Part shown: positions 1 through 9,955 of the stretch, one piece after another
Position numbering within the stretch: position 1 is the stretch's first letter
Layout: every line of letters starts with the position of its first letter
Source: Streptomyces sp. D2-8
GTDB lineage: Bacteria > Actinomycetota > Actinomycetes > Streptomycetales > Streptomycetaceae
Length of the DNA: 64,000 nt
Assembly (NCBI RefSeq): GCF_023184515.1
Contig: NZ_JAAHBP010000001.1
Span: 372,001-436,000 of the forward strand
Direction of reading: 5' to 3'
The notes under the pieces: model-generated
What the model saw: only the letters and a program-made list of their open reading frames with translations
The model's database searches: none
What the model was told of the DNA's origin: nothing
Program-made: the position numbers and the translations under genes

Positions 1-1110
1 GGGCCAGTCGACGTCGTTGCAGTTCGTGCCGACAGCGACCGCGGCGACGTTCTGCAGGACCGGCTCGGGCGGCGCCTCGGGCACGGGCGGCACGGTGCCC
101 TTGCGGGCGGCCCGGATGGCCTTGGCCAGGGTCGGGTAGTCGTCGGGGTCGTAGAGGCTGGACAGCATGGTCTGGCGGAGGGCGTTGCCGTCGAACCGCG
201 GGGGGACGGCGCCGGGCCAGGGGAGGGGCTCGCGGTCCAGCCGAGCGGCGAGCCGCAGGAAGCCGGACCGTACCTCGGCGGGCGTACGGGCGACCCGGTA
301 CGGATGGCCGGGCCGGGAGGCCCACCGGGCGAACTCGGGGAAGTTGTCCTCGACACCGACCTCGAAGGCGGCGAGCCAGTTGCGGGTCACACGGGTGTGG
401 TCGGGGTCGTTGTTGCTGTCCAGCACGATGCGGTCGGTGCGGTGCGGGAACAACTGGCCGTAGACGGCGCCGACGTAGGTGCCGTACGAGACGCCCCACG
501 CGGAGATCTTCTCCTCGCCGAGGGCGGCCCGGACACGGTCCAGGTCGCGTGCCTCGTTGGCGGTGCTGAGGTGCCGGATCAGCTCGCCGCCGTTACGGGC
601 ACAGGCCTCGGCGGTGCGCCGCGCGGTGGCCATGCTCTCGCCGATGGAACCGTCCGGGGCCGGCCAGGGCAGGAGCTTGGTCATGCCGAGGTCGGCGGGG
701 TCGAGTGCGCAGTCGACGGCGGTGGAGGGCGCCATCCCGCGCGGCGCGAACCCGACGAGGTCGTAGGCGTCCCGGACCCGCTGCGGCAGCTTCTGCCCCT
801 TGCCGGAGGGGTCGGCGAGACTGTCCCCGCCGGGGCCGCCCGGAATGAGTAACAGCGCACCCCGCCGCGCGGACGGCTTCTCACTGGGAATCCGGGAGAC
901 GGCGATCTGGATCTCCGGGCTGTCCGGGTCGGAATAGTCCATGGGGACGTCGAGCGTGGCGCATTGCTGTCTGGGGTCGAGGCCGGAGGCGGTGCACTTC
1001 GTCCAGTGGAGGCGCTCGGGTGTGGCGGCGGACGCCCCACCGGGCCCGGCGAATCCGAGCACCGCACCGGCGGCGGCGACCAGTGCCGCGTATGTCGTGA
1101 TCTGCTTCAT
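1..1110 (-). CDS. Secreted alpha/beta-hydrolase, tripeptidyl aminopeptidase (S33) type, 3' end outside window
   Basis: A secreted serine peptidase of the Streptomyces tripeptidyl-aminopeptidase family, which removes N-terminal tripeptides outside the cell. The ATG at 1110 begins a Sec signal peptide (MKQ, hydrophobic Ala-rich core, cleavage near GGASA, about residue 28). An oxyanion-region motif IPGGPGG and a VGFAPRG stretch follow, and the nucleophile elbow GVSYG places the catalytic Ser near residue 208. The last visible residues include TNCNDVDWP, typical of the family just before the C-terminal lid. All 370 visible codons are open and the stop lies beyond the left edge. The family consensus in the second motif is usually VGFDPRG, so the Asp-to-Ala change is slightly unusual. 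No Shine-Dalgarno is obvious; a TATAGG-like -10 lies upstream. Confident as a family call, less so for exact substrate. Confidence 0.85.
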   Translation of the reverse strand, partial: MKQITTYAALVAAAGAVLGFAGPGGASAATPERLHWTKCTASGLDPRQQCATLDVPMDYSDPDSPEIQIAVSRIPSEKPSARRGALLLIPGGPGGDSLADPSGKGQKLPQRVRDAYDLVGFAPRGMAPSTAVDCALDPADLGMTKLLPWPAPDGSIGESMATARRTAEACARNGGELIRHLSTANEARDLDRVRAALGEEKISAWGVSYGTYVGAVYGQLFPHRTDRIVLDSNNDPDHTRVTRNWLAAFEVGVEDNFPEFARWASRPGHPYRVARTPAEVRSGFLRLAARLDREPLPWPGAVPPRFDGNALRQTMLSSLYDPDDYPTLAKAIRAARKGTVPPVPEAPPEPVLQNVAAVAVGTNCNDVDWP

Positions 1111-1409
1111 GCCGAGCAGCCTGGTCGACGTCGGCGGACGGCCACATCCGGGTAACCGCCCTATATCGCAGGGGGATTACCCCAGGAAGCCGCCGGGCCG
1201 ACCCGCTCATCCCATACACCGGCGGCATCCCGTATTTCGCCGGACTGCTTCCTGCGCAACCGCTCGAAAATACCCCCGGTTTACGGCATCCCGTGCCGAA
1301 CCCCTTTGTGCCGCAACGCAGTTGTAGGGCACAGACCCCTCCGAAGGGTAGTCGCGGAGCGTCACCACGGAGACGCGAAGAGTGAAACCGCGAAAGGAAG
1401 GGGAGCACG

Positions 1410-1616
1410 GTGGAGGCACGACACTCGGCGCTCTGCGTCGAAGAAGTGGAGGACGCGGTGAAAGAATTGCGGGCAGAACTCGCCAAGGCCGGAATTATCC
1501 AGCTCTCACTGGGGCTTGATCCGGTAAGTCTTGCGCGGGAAGCGCCCTGCCCGCTCGTCGAATCGGCCCGGTGTTCCGTGCGGACCGCCCGGCGGCTCGC
1601 GGCGGTGCCGCGATGA
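1410..1616 (+). CDS. Small hypothetical protein (68 aa)
   Basis: GTG start at 1410 preceded by a strong purine-rich ribosome site (GAAAGGAAGGGGAG, 1391-1404). The protein has an amphipathic helical first half (EEVEDAVKELRAELAKAG) and a basic C-terminal tail, with no catalytic motif I recognise. Its stop codon overlaps the ATG of the next small gene (ATGA at 1613), so the two are very likely translated as a coupled pair. Function unknown; the pair resembles small paired ORFs that I recall being common in Streptomyces, but I cannot name a family. Confidence 0.6.
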   Translation: MEARHSALCVEEVEDAVKELRAELAKAGIIQLSLGLDPVSLAREAPCPLVESARCSVRTARRLAAVPR

Positions 1617-1828
1617 AGCCCCCGGTCGGCGCGTATGTCGTGGACACCCGTAACGGACGCATCGGCATCGTCATGGGGCATGAGGGGCCCTACGTGCAGC
1701 TGCGGCCGTACGGGGGCGGGAAGGAATGGGACGTGGACCCCGGTGCCGTCCGGCACGCCACCCCGGCCGAGCGGCTGAGCGCGGCGACGGCGTACGCCAA
1801 CGCCCGCAGCAGGGGTGAGGTCCCTTGA
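1613..1828 (+). CDS. Small beta-rich hypothetical protein (71 aa)
   Basis: Starts at the ATG at 1613, which overlaps the stop of the preceding 68-aa gene by 4 bases, so translational coupling is expected. The sequence PPVGAYVVDTRNGRIGIVMG followed by GPYVQLRPYGGGKEWDVDP looks like a small SH3/KOW-like beta barrel, then a short C-terminal helix (PAERLSAATAYANARSR). Such short DTRNGRIG-type proteins occur in multiple copies in Streptomyces genomes, often near regulatory genes; that is from memory. No function can be assigned. Confidence 0.6.
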   Translation: MKPPVGAYVVDTRNGRIGIVMGHEGPYVQLRPYGGGKEWDVDPGAVRHATPAERLSAATAYANARSRGEVP

Positions 1829-1863
1829 CCCGGGCGACCGGGTGACCCTGCCAGAATGGCTCC

Positions 1864-2610
1864 ATGAGTCTGTTCCGCGACGACGGCATCGTGCTGCGCA
1901 CCCAGAAACTGGGTGAGGCGGACCGGATCATCACGCTGCTCACACGCGGTCACGGGCGGGTACGCGCGGTGGCCCGGGGCGTGCGCCGGACGAAGTCGAA
2001 GTTCGGTGCCCGTCTCGAGCCGTTCTCCCACGTCGACGTGCAGTTCTTCGCCAAGGGCAGCGAGCTGGTCGGGCGCGGGCTGCCGCTGTGCACCCAGAGC
2101 GAGACCATCGCGCCGTACGGCGGCGGGATCGTCAGTGACTACACCCGGTACACGGCCGGGACCGTCATGCTGGAGACCGCCGAGCGGTTCACCGATCACG
2201 AGGGGGAGCCGGCCGTGCAGCAGTATCTGCTGCTCGTGGGCGGGCTGCGGACCCTCGCCCGGGGAGAGCACGCCCCGCACCTCGTGCTCGACGCCTTCCT
2301 GCTGCGCTCCCTCGCCGTCAACGGCTACGCCCCGAGCTTCACCGACTGCGCGAAGTGCGGGATGCCCGGGCCCAACCGGTTCTTCTCGGTCGCGTCGGGC
2401 GGTTCCGTCTGCGTGGACTGCCGCGTGCCCGGCAGCGTCGTACCCTCGCCCCAGGCCCTGGAACTCCTCGGCGCCCTGCTTACGGGAGACTGGGAGACCG
2501 CGGACGCGTGCGAGGCGCGGTACGTCCGCGAGGGCAGCGGGCTGGTGTCCGCGTATCTGCACTGGCACATGGAGCGCGGGCTGCGTTCCCTGCGTTACGT
2601 CGAGAAGTAG
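1864..2610 (+). CDS. recO: DNA repair protein RecO
   Basis: RecO mediates loading of RecA onto single-stranded DNA in the RecFOR recombinational repair pathway. The 248-aa length fits the family. The N-terminal OB-fold opens with [22 protein letters not shown] and is followed by the characteristic [17 protein letters not shown] basic segment. The C-terminal helical domain carries a four-Cys zinc motif (CAKC near residue 161 and CVDC near residue 182). No Shine-Dalgarno is seen, but a CAGAAT -10-like hexamer lies at 1852-1857, six bases before the ATG, which suggests a leaderless transcript. It is followed at 57 bp by uppS, the usual actinobacterial arrangement. Confidence 0.95.
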   Translation: MSLFRDDGIVLRTQKLGEADRIITLLTRGHGRVRAVARGVRRTKSKFGARLEPFSHVDVQFFAKGSELVGRGLPLCTQSETIAPYGGGIVSDYTRYTAGTVMLETAERFTDHEGEPAVQQYLLLVGGLRTLARGEHAPHLVLDAFLLRSLAVNGYAPSFTDCAKCGMPGPNRFFSVASGGSVCVDCRVPGSVVPSPQALELLGALLTGDWETADACEARYVREGSGLVSAYLHWHMERGLRSLRYVEK

Positions 2611-2666
2611 CGCGACGGCAGAGCAGCCGAGAAGCAAGCAAGCGAGCACGAGGAGACGAGAAACAC

Positions 2667-3500
2667 ATGGCCGTACGCCGGATCCTGGGGCGCCAGCGCC
2701 GGGAGTACAGGACGCCGGAGCCGCACCCGTCCGGCGCGCGGCCCCCGAAGCTCCCCGGGGAGCTCGTACCGCGGCATGTGGCGATCGTCATGGACGGCAA
2801 CGGTCGCTGGGCCAAGGACCGGGGGCTGCCGCGTACCGAAGGGCACAAGGTCGGTGCCGAGCGCGTGCTGGACGTGCTCCAGGGGGCCATCGAGATGGGC
2901 GTGGGCGCGATCTCCCTGTACGCCTTCTCCACCGAGAACTGGAAGCGGTCTCCGGACGAGGTGCGCTTCCTGATGAACTTCAACCGGGACTTCATCCGCA
3001 AGACCCGGGACCAGCTCGACGAGCTGGGCATCCGGGTGCGCTGGGTGGGCCGTATGCCCAAGCTGTGGCGCTCGGTCGCCAAGGAACTCCAGGTCGCCCA
3101 GGAGCAGACCAAGGGGAACGACAAGCTCACGCTGTACTTCTGCATGAACTACGGCGGGCGGGCCGAGATCGCGGACGCGGCGCAGGCGCTGGCCGAGGAC
3201 GTGAAGAGCGGCAGGCTCGACCCGTCCAAGGTCAACGAGAAGACCTTCGCGAAGTACCTGTACTACCCGGACATGCCGGACGTGGACCTGTTCCTGCGGC
3301 CCAGCGGCGAGCAGCGCACCTCCAACTACCTGATCTGGCAGAGCGCCTACGCCGAGATGGTCTTCCAGGACGTGCTGTGGCCGGACTTCGACCGGCGTGA
3401 CCTCTGGCGGGCCTGCCTGGAGTTCGCCTCGCGGGACCGGCGCTTCGGCGGGGCCATCCCGAACGAGGAACTGCAGGCCATGGAGGGCAACCAGCAGTAA
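2667..3500 (+). CDS. uppS: Isoprenyl transferase (di-trans,poly-cis-decaprenyl/undecaprenyl diphosphate synthase)
   Basis: Cis-prenyltransferase that makes the long-chain polyprenyl diphosphate carrier for peptidoglycan and wall polymer synthesis from FPP/GGPP and IPP. It is 277 aa. Family motifs are all present: [17 protein letters not shown] (catalytic Asp near residue 43), [10 protein letters not shown], and the IPP-binding [15 protein letters not shown] near residue 212. A roughly 30-residue basic N-terminal extension precedes the core, common in actinobacteria. The ATG at 2667 is chosen over upstream in-frame starts because GAGGAG sits at a good distance and because upstream extension would read through recO. 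Likely co-transcribed with recO. Confidence 0.95.
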   Translation: MAVRRILGRQRREYRTPEPHPSGARPPKLPGELVPRHVAIVMDGNGRWAKDRGLPRTEGHKVGAERVLDVLQGAIEMGVGAISLYAFSTENWKRSPDEVRFLMNFNRDFIRKTRDQLDELGIRVRWVGRMPKLWRSVAKELQVAQEQTKGNDKLTLYFCMNYGGRAEIADAAQALAEDVKSGRLDPSKVNEKTFAKYLYYPDMPDVDLFLRPSGEQRTSNYLIWQSAYAEMVFQDVLWPDFDRRDLWRACLEFASRDRRFGGAIPNEELQAMEGNQQ

Positions 3501-3526
3501 CACGCCGGCGCCCGGCCGCCCCTCCG

Positions 3527-3790
3527 GTGGCAGCCGGGCCGCGGCTGGGTGATCTCCTCGGCCGGCGTCCGATCCTGCTGGCCGGCACCGGGCTGTTCGC
3601 CGCCGGCTGCGCACTCGCGCCGAGCCTCGGTCCACCAGCGTCATGGCCCTGGCCGGGGTTCGCCAGCGTGGCCACCCCAGCAGGTCGTCTCGCCCGCCCG
3701 CGCCGGAGAGGCCTCGGGCGTCGTCCTGCGCGTCGGCGGCGCAGTGATCCTGGCCTCCACCGCCCTGTCGCTGCTCGTGCGCAGGAGTTT
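3527..3790 (+). pseudogene. Remnants of an MFS transporter gene
   Basis: One reading frame encodes RLGDLLGRRPILLAGTGLF followed by AAGCALAPSLG, which is the loop2-3 motif A and third membrane helix of a drug-efflux MFS protein. The match then stops abruptly. About 60 bp further on, a different frame reads VSPARAGEASGVVLRVGGA and ILASTALSLLVRR, resembling the late cytoplasmic loop (AGEASG) and last helix of the same family. There is no start codon with ribosome site and no full-length frame, so this is a decayed, internally deleted transporter. It sits between uppS and the convergent zur. Confidence 0.6.
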
Positions 3791-3799
3791 TCTGACCTC

Positions 3800-3821
3800 A
3801 GGGGCGCGGGGAACTGCGCGA
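3800..3821 (+). repeat. Dispersed intergenic repeat (copy 1)
   Basis: The 22-base string beginning AGGGGCGCGGGG at 3800 is the exact reverse complement of bases at 58667-58688 and related to the sequence at 52478. It is a frequent intergenic element of Streptomyces chromosomes, usually located just after genes. Here it follows the decayed MFS gene and precedes the zur stop. Confidence 0.6.
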
Positions 3822-3883
3822 ACAACCCCCGCACAGCCGCATCCGGCTACGCAACCTCACCCCACGGCGGGCAGCGAACCGGC

Positions 3884-4303
3884 TCAACCGCCGGAGGCCC
3901 CCGCACAGTCGGCGCACGTCCCGAAGATCTCCACCGTATGAGCCACGTTCACATATCCATGCTCCGCGGCGATGGACTCGGCCCACTTCTCCACGGCCGG
4001 GCCCTCGACCTCGACGGCCTTGCCGCAGCCGCGGCACACGAGGTGGTGGTGATGGTCGTCGGTGGAGCAGCGGCGGTAGACGGACTCGCCGTCGGCGGTG
4101 CGCAGGACGTCGACCTCACCGGCGTCGGCGAGGGACTGCAGGGTGCGGTAGACCGTGGTGAGCCCGACCGAGTCGCCCTTGTGCTTGAGCATGTCGTGCA
4201 GTTCCTGCGCGCTGCGGAACTCGTCGACCTCCTGCAGGGCCGCCGACACGGCGGCCCGCTGCCTGGTGGCGCGGCCCTTCACGGACGGTCCAGCGGTCGT
4301 CAC
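3884..4303 (-). CDS. zur: Zinc uptake regulator Zur (Fur family)
   Basis: Zn-responsive repressor of zinc import genes. 139 aa with an N-terminal winged helix (TTVYRTLQSLADAGEVDV as recognition region, residues about 50-67) and a C-terminal dimerisation domain carrying the Fur-family metal site (DDHHHHLVCRGCGK, residues about 82-95) and a second CxxC (GTCADC near the C terminus) for structural zinc. Starts with GTG at 4303, with GGAGG eight or so bases upstream. It is the last gene of znuA-znuC-znuB-zur, 58 bp after znuB. A Zur-box-like palindrome overlaps the znuA start, so it probably controls its own operon. Confidence 0.92.
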   Translation of the reverse strand: MTTAGPSVKGRATRQRAAVSAALQEVDEFRSAQELHDMLKHKGDSVGLTTVYRTLQSLADAGEVDVLRTADGESVYRRCSTDDHHHHLVCRGCGKAVEVEGPAVEKWAESIAAEHGYVNVAHTVEIFGTCADCAGASGG

Positions 4304-4361
4304 CGTTGCCTCCTCACGTCTGCCTTGCCCGGGTCATTGTGCCAGCCCGGGGTGGGGGCGG

Positions 4362-5267
4362 TCAGACGCCGACTTCGTCGGCCGGCTCCCGGCGGCCCGG
4401 GATCGCGCACTCGGCGGGGTCGCCCGTCGTGCTCGCCGCCGCCGCCGCCGCGCGGGCGCGGCGGCGGGCCAGCGGGGCCGCGAGCCCCGTCAGCACGATG
4501 AACGCGCCGATGGTCAGCAGCACGATCGTCGCGCCGGGCGGCACGTCCTGGTAGTACGAGGTGACGGTGCCGCCGATCGTCACGCTCACGCCGATGGCCA
4601 CGGCGATCGCGAAGGTGGCGGCGAAACTGCGGCCGATCTGCTGGGCGGCCGCGACCGGCACCACCATCAGCGCACTGACCAGCAGCAGCCCGACCACCCG
4701 CATCGCCACCGTCACCGTGACGGCCGCGGTGACCGCCGTCAGCAGGTTCAGGACGCGCACCGGCAGGCCCGTCACCCGGGCGAACTCCTCGTCCTGGCTG
4801 ACCGCGAACAGCTGCCGCCGCAGGCCGAGGGTGACCAGGACGACGAAGGCGGCCAGGACGCAGATCGCCGTGACGTCCGAATCGGACACCGTCGACAGGG
4901 AGCCGAACAGGTACGACGTCAGGTTGGCGTTGGAGCCCGTCGGCGCGAGGTTGATGAACATCACACCGCCGGCCATGCCGCCGTAGAACAGCATCGCGAG
5001 GGCGATGTCGCCGCGGGTCTTGCCGTACCAGCGGATCAGCTCCATGAGGACCGCGCCGAGGACGGAGACGAGGGTCGCCATCCACACCGGGGACCAGGTC
5101 AGCAGGAAGCCGAGGCCGACGCCGGTCATCGCGACGTGGCCGATGCCGTCGCCCATCAGGGCCTGGCGGCGCTGGACCAGGTAGATGCCCACCGCGGGGG
5201 CCGTGATGCCGACCAGGACGGCGGCGAGCAGGGCCCGCTGCATGAAGGCGTAGTCGAGGAGGTCCAT
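4362..5267 (-). CDS. znuB: Zinc ABC transporter permease ZnuB
   Basis: Inner-membrane channel subunit of the high-affinity zinc importer, ABC-3 family. 301 aa with about eight hydrophobic helices. It begins MDLLDYAFMQRALLAAVLVG and carries the family segment LVQRRQALMGDGIGHVAMTGV near residue 30-50. The C-terminal tail is basic and Ala-rich. The ATG overlaps the znuC stop by one base (TGATG), implying translational coupling. Metal specificity is inferred from zur in the same operon and the His-rich ZnuA; manganese ABC-3 permeases look similar, so sequence alone would not decide. Confidence 0.92.
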   Translation of the reverse strand: MDLLDYAFMQRALLAAVLVGITAPAVGIYLVQRRQALMGDGIGHVAMTGVGLGFLLTWSPVWMATLVSVLGAVLMELIRWYGKTRGDIALAMLFYGGMAGGVMFINLAPTGSNANLTSYLFGSLSTVSDSDVTAICVLAAFVVLVTLGLRRQLFAVSQDEEFARVTGLPVRVLNLLTAVTAAVTVTVAMRVVGLLLVSALMVVPVAAAQQIGRSFAATFAIAVAIGVSVTIGGTVTSYYQDVPPGATIVLLTIGAFIVLTGLAAPLARRRARAAAAAASTTGDPAECAIPGRREPADEVGV

Positions 5268-6034
5268 CAGCTCAGCAGTCCCGTGCGGATCGGTTCGGCG
5301 CCCGCCGGCGCGTGCGGGTGTACGTGGTCGTGCCCGGGCAGCGCGTGCTGTCCGACGGCCTTCGGGGGCGGGCCGTCGTGGACGACACAGCCGTCACGCA
5401 GGACGACCGCCCGGTCGATCAGCGGCTCCAGGGGGCCCAGTTCGTGCAGCACGAGCAGCACGGTGCTGCCCTGGGAGACCTGCTCGGTGAGGGTGTGCGC
5501 GAGGACCTCCTGGCTGGCCAGGTCGACGCCGGCCATCGGCTCGTCCATGATCAGCAGCTCGGGTTCGGAGGCCAGCGCGCGGGCGATCAGCACGCGCTGG
5601 TGCTGGCCGCCGGAGAGGGCGTCGACCGAGTCCTTGGCCCGGTCGGCCATGCCGACGAGCTCCAGGGCGCGTCCCACGGCCGCGCGGTCGGCCTTGCGCA
5701 GCACGCCGTAGCGGGCCCGGGACAGGCGGCCGGAGGAGACCACCTCGGTCACCGTGGCGGGCACGCCGCCGGCGGCCGTGGTGCGCTGCGGGACGTAGCC
5801 CACGCGGTGCCAGTCGCGGAAGCGCCTGCGGTCCGTGCCGAACAGCTCGATCTCGCCGGCGCCGGTCTGCACCTGGCCGATGATGCTGCGCACGGCCGTC
5901 GACTTGCCCGAGCCGTTCGCGCCGAGCAGGGCGACGACCTCACCGCGCTGCACGGTGAGGTCGATGCCGCGCAGCACGGGGCGCGAGCCCAGGTCCGCGC
6001 GGACGCCGCGCAGGGATACGACGGGCTCGGTCAT
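5267..6034 (-). CDS. znuC: Zinc ABC transporter ATP-binding protein ZnuC
   Basis: Cytoplasmic ATPase driving zinc import. 255 aa from the ATG at 6034. Walker A is LLGANGSGKST (near residues 36-46), the ABC signature is LSGGQHQRVLIARAL, and Walker B is LLIMDEPMAGVD, followed by the H-loop LLVLHELGPL. The open frame continues upstream through znuA in a shadow frame, but only the 6034 start gives the normal MTEPVVSLRGVRADLG beginning. The gene is 20 bp downstream of znuA and overlaps znuB by one base. The C-terminal stretch is His-rich (QHALPGHDHVHPHAP), plausible for a zinc-handling protein. Confidence 0.94.
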   Translation of the reverse strand: MTEPVVSLRGVRADLGSRPVLRGIDLTVQRGEVVALLGANGSGKSTAVRSIIGQVQTGAGEIELFGTDRRRFRDWHRVGYVPQRTTAAGGVPATVTEVVSSGRLSRARYGVLRKADRAAVGRALELVGMADRAKDSVDALSGGQHQRVLIARALASEPELLIMDEPMAGVDLASQEVLAHTLTEQVSQGSTVLLVLHELGPLEPLIDRAVVLRDGCVVHDGPPPKAVGQHALPGHDHVHPHAPAGAEPIRTGLLS

Positions 6035-6054
6035 GCCGTCCTCCGATGGGTCGG

Positions 6055-7011
6055 TCACTTCGCTCCCAGGGCCGTCCGCAGGGCCTTGAGGTTGGCTTCC
6101 ATGACCTGGAAGTAGTCGTCGCCGCGGGACTTGTCGGTGATGCCCTCGATCGGGTCGAGGACGTCCGTCTTCAGGTTCGCGTCCCGGGCCAGGGTCTTCG
6201 CGGTCTTGTCGGAGACCAGTGTCTCGTAGAAGACGGTGGTGACGCCGTCGGCCTTGGCCTCCTGCTGGAGCTCGCGGACCCGGGCGCCGCTGGGCTCGCT
6301 CTCGGGGTCCATACCGGAGATGGCCTCCTGGGTGAGGCCGTAGCGCTCGGCGAGGTAGCCGAAGGCGGCGTGGTTGGTGAAGAAGACCTTGGTCTTGGTG
6401 TTCTTCAGGCCGTTCTCGAAGTCGCCGTTCAGGTCCTTCAGCTTCGTGACCAGGGCCTCGGTGTTCTTCTTGTAGTCCGCCGCGTGGTCCGGGTCGGCCT
6501 TCTCGAAGGCCTTGCCGACGCCCTGGGCGATCTCGGCGTACTTCACCGGGTCGAGCCAGACGTGCGGGTCGCGGCCGTGCTCCTCCTCCTCGGACTCTTC
6601 GGAGTGACCTTCCTCGCCCTCGTGGCTGTGGCCGCCGGTGCCGTGGTCCTCGAGGTGGGTCAGCGTGGCCGCGTCGATCTTGGTCTTGATGCCGGTCTGG
6701 CCGACGGCCTCGTCGACGGCGGGCTGGAGGCCCTTGAGGTAGAGCGCCGCGTCGGCCTCCTCCAGCTGCGCGCGCTGCTTGGTGCTGATCTCCAGGTCGT
6801 GCGGCTCCTGGCCGGGCTCGGTCAGGCTGGTGACGTTCGCGTGGTCGCCGCCGATCTGCTGGGCGAGGAACGCCATCGGGTAGAACGACGCGACGACGTC
6901 GAACTTGTCCGTGTTGCCCGTGGCCGCGCTGTCGCTGGAGCAGGCCGTCAGGGCGCCGAGGCCGAGAGCGGAGGCCAGGGCGGCGGGTATGAGGCGTCGT
7001 CGTACGTTCAT
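6055..7011 (-). CDS. znuA: Zinc-binding lipoprotein ZnuA
   Basis: Extracytoplasmic solute-binding protein of the zinc importer, cluster A-I family. From ATG 7011 it is 318 aa. It has a lipoprotein signal peptide (MNVRRRLIPAALASALGLG) with lipobox LTAC, so it should be anchored to the membrane outer face. Conserved metal-ligand regions include ASFYPMAF, the very His/Glu-rich loop HLEDHGTGGHSHEGEEGH, DPHVWLDP and FFTNHAAFGYLAERYGL. Possible earlier starts (ATG 7020, TTG 7029) would put the Zur-box palindrome inside the coding region, so 7011 is preferred. First gene of znuA-znuC-znuB-zur. Confidence 0.94.
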   Translation of the reverse strand: MNVRRRLIPAALASALGLGALTACSSDSAATGNTDKFDVVASFYPMAFLAQQIGGDHANVTSLTEPGQEPHDLEISTKQRAQLEEADAALYLKGLQPAVDEAVGQTGIKTKIDAATLTHLEDHGTGGHSHEGEEGHSEESEEEEHGRDPHVWLDPVKYAEIAQGVGKAFEKADPDHAADYKKNTEALVTKLKDLNGDFENGLKNTKTKVFFTNHAAFGYLAERYGLTQEAISGMDPESEPSGARVRELQQEAKADGVTTVFYETLVSDKTAKTLARDANLKTDVLDPIEGITDKSRGDDYFQVMEANLKALRTALGAK

Positions 7012-7025
7012 GACACTCATTTTCA
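7011..7025 (-). promoter_or_regulatory. Zur-box-like operator over the znuA start
   Basis: The 15-mer reads TGAAAATGAGTGTCA on the minus strand, an imperfect palindrome matching the actinobacterial Zur consensus TGAAAATGATTTTCA (from memory) at 13 of 15 positions. It overlaps the proposed -10 region and ends on the first base of the znuA ATG, so bound Zur would occlude RNA polymerase. Confidence 0.7.
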
Positions 7026-7048
7026 ACAAATATGGAAACCGTTGTCAA
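7019..7048 (-). promoter_or_regulatory. znuA promoter candidate
   Basis: TTGACA at 7048-7043 and GAAAAT at 7024-7019 on the minus strand, with an 18-bp spacer. The expected transcription start falls about 1-2 bases before the znuA ATG at 7011, implying a leaderless mRNA. Its -10 lies inside the Zur box. Confidence 0.5.
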
Positions 7049-7194
7049 CAAACGGTCCGAGGGGCGGGACGGGAGGGGGGTGGCGGCCGCCCAGGGGGGA
7101 GCGATTTGATTGAAGGGGCGTCCCCGCCGGTAACCTGAATCATTCGCTGGAAGCAACTCGCTTCGTCGCCCGTCGTCGTAATGAAGAGAGCACC

Positions 7195-8577
<1,383 letters not shown>

Positions 8578-8590
8578 TCGCCTTTCGCTG

Positions 8591-8636
8591 CGCCGCGGTG
8601 CCGGGTTCCTCCTCGGAGGGGCCCGGCGCCGCCGCG
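8591..8636. terminator. Hairpin between convergent glyS and the nuclease-fold gene
   Basis: Arms 8591-8605 and 8622-8636 pair over about 14 of 15 positions (one G-U) around a 16-base loop, followed on the plus strand by TTT. It sits between the glyS stop and the convergent downstream gene and probably serves glyS and perhaps both. Confidence 0.6.
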
Positions 8637-8638
8637 TT

Positions 8639-9742
8639 TCACAGGTCCAGGTCGACGTAGACGGCCGCGTGGTCCGAGGCGCGGTTCCACATCGAGGTGA
8701 CGGTGTCGAAGGACTTGATGGTGGACGGCGCCCAGACGCCGCGCCGTTCGACCTCCACGTGCTGCACCTGCTCCCACAGCGGCGGCGGCAGCATCACGTA
8801 GTCGAGCTTCTGGCCCTCGGAGTTGCCCGTGCCGTGGGTGCCCGGGGCGCCCCGGTAGGACGGGTGACTCATCACGTCCCGCAGGCCGGTGCCCAGCAGG
8901 GCCCGGATCGCCTCGCTGGACGGCTCGTCGTTGAGGTCGCCGGCGACCACGACGTACGGGGAGCGTTCCAGGGCGGTCTGGTAGATCGACGCCACCCGCC
9001 GGGCCTGGGCGATCCGCAGCTCCGGGTCGTCGCCGCTCCGGCTCTTGAGGTGGTTGCCGAGCAGCCACAGCGGCGTGGCGCCGATCTGGATCTCGTACTC
9101 GGGGCAGTCCCGGCTGAAGAGGTACGCGCCCGGGCGGTCCGGGTCCGGGTCGAACAGATGCGATCGCATGGACGTGATCGGGTGGCGGCTGAGGATTCCC
9201 ACGTCGATGCCGCGCGGGTCGTTGCCGTCGATCACCAGGTCGTACGGGTACGGCGTCTTCTTCAGGTCGGCGCCCAGCACCTGCTCGTTGAAGCGGCGCA
9301 GGGTCGTGCGGTCCTCCACCTCCACCGTGAGCAGGATGTCGGCGTCGACCTCGGCGATCACCCGGCCGGTGTTGTGCACGGCCTCCCAGTCGAGGTCGTC
9401 ACGGACCAGTTCCACCCAGCCCGTCCACCCCGAGCGGCCCTTGGCCACGATCTCGAAGGTGATGTGCTCGCCGCTGCCCTTCGTCCTGAACAGCGTGCCC
9501 TGGCCGCGCGTCTCGTTGACGAAGAACGGCCTGTCCTTGCGCGAGTCGTGCACCCGGTGCTTCTTGAGGAGTTCGGCGGCCCGGGTCTTGATGGCGTCGT
9601 CGTAGGTCTTCTCCTCCAGGAGGGAGACCAGCTCGGCGTAGTCGTCGAGGATCTCGCGGCGCTTCTTGTCGCCCGGGAGGCGGAAGACCTTGGGGCGGCG
9701 GAAGAGGTTCTCCGTGTTGAAGGTGGCGATGCGGATCGTCAT
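8639..9742 (-). CDS. Endonuclease/exonuclease/phosphatase family protein
   Basis: 367-aa protein of the EEP fold (DNase I-like, Mg-dependent phosphodiesterases). It starts MTIRIATFNTENLFRRPKVF, where the TFNTENL motif supplies the metal-binding Asn and Glu. Later motifs are ILLTVEVEDRTTL, VVAGDLNDEPSS (the GDxN catalytic motif, near residue 270), and SDHAAVYVDLDL at the C terminus (SDH, catalytic His). No signal peptide, so cytoplasmic. The open frame runs upstream to 10639 but ATG 9742 is the natural start. Substrate unknown; members act on DNA, phosphoinositides or other phosphodiesters. Confidence 0.85.
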   Translation of the reverse strand: MTIRIATFNTENLFRRPKVFRLPGDKKRREILDDYAELVSLLEEKTYDDAIKTRAAELLKKHRVHDSRKDRPFFVNETRGQGTLFRTKGSGEHITFEIVAKGRSGWTGWVELVRDDLDWEAVHNTGRVIAEVDADILLTVEVEDRTTLRRFNEQVLGADLKKTPYPYDLVIDGNDPRGIDVGILSRHPITSMRSHLFDPDPDRPGAYLFSRDCPEYEIQIGATPLWLLGNHLKSRSGDDPELRIAQARRVASIYQTALERSPYVVVAGDLNDEPSSEAIRALLGTGLRDVMSHPSYRGAPGTHGTGNSEGQKLDYVMLPPPLWEQVQHVEVERRGVWAPSTIKSFDTVTSMWNRASDHAAVYVDLDL

Positions 9743-9955
9743 GACGCGCTCCCTCGGGCGGCGCAGGAGTTCCGCGCGACCGGTGGGCAGGCGCCGCCGG
9801 GGAGACCGCTCGCCGGCACTTCCATTGTCGGAGCCGGTGTGAAGTGTGTCGAACGGTGGGGTCTTTGAGGTTTCTGGGGTGCGGGGGATTGGTCCCGTAG
9901 CGCCGGGGCCGATTGGTCCTGTCTCCGGTGCGGGGGCCCGCGCCAGGGTGACGGC

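Noticed and set aside
4155..5711. 518-codon plus-strand frame across znuB and znuC
   Set aside because: His/Asp/Arg-rich antisense shadow; the minus-strand zinc genes have all family motifs.
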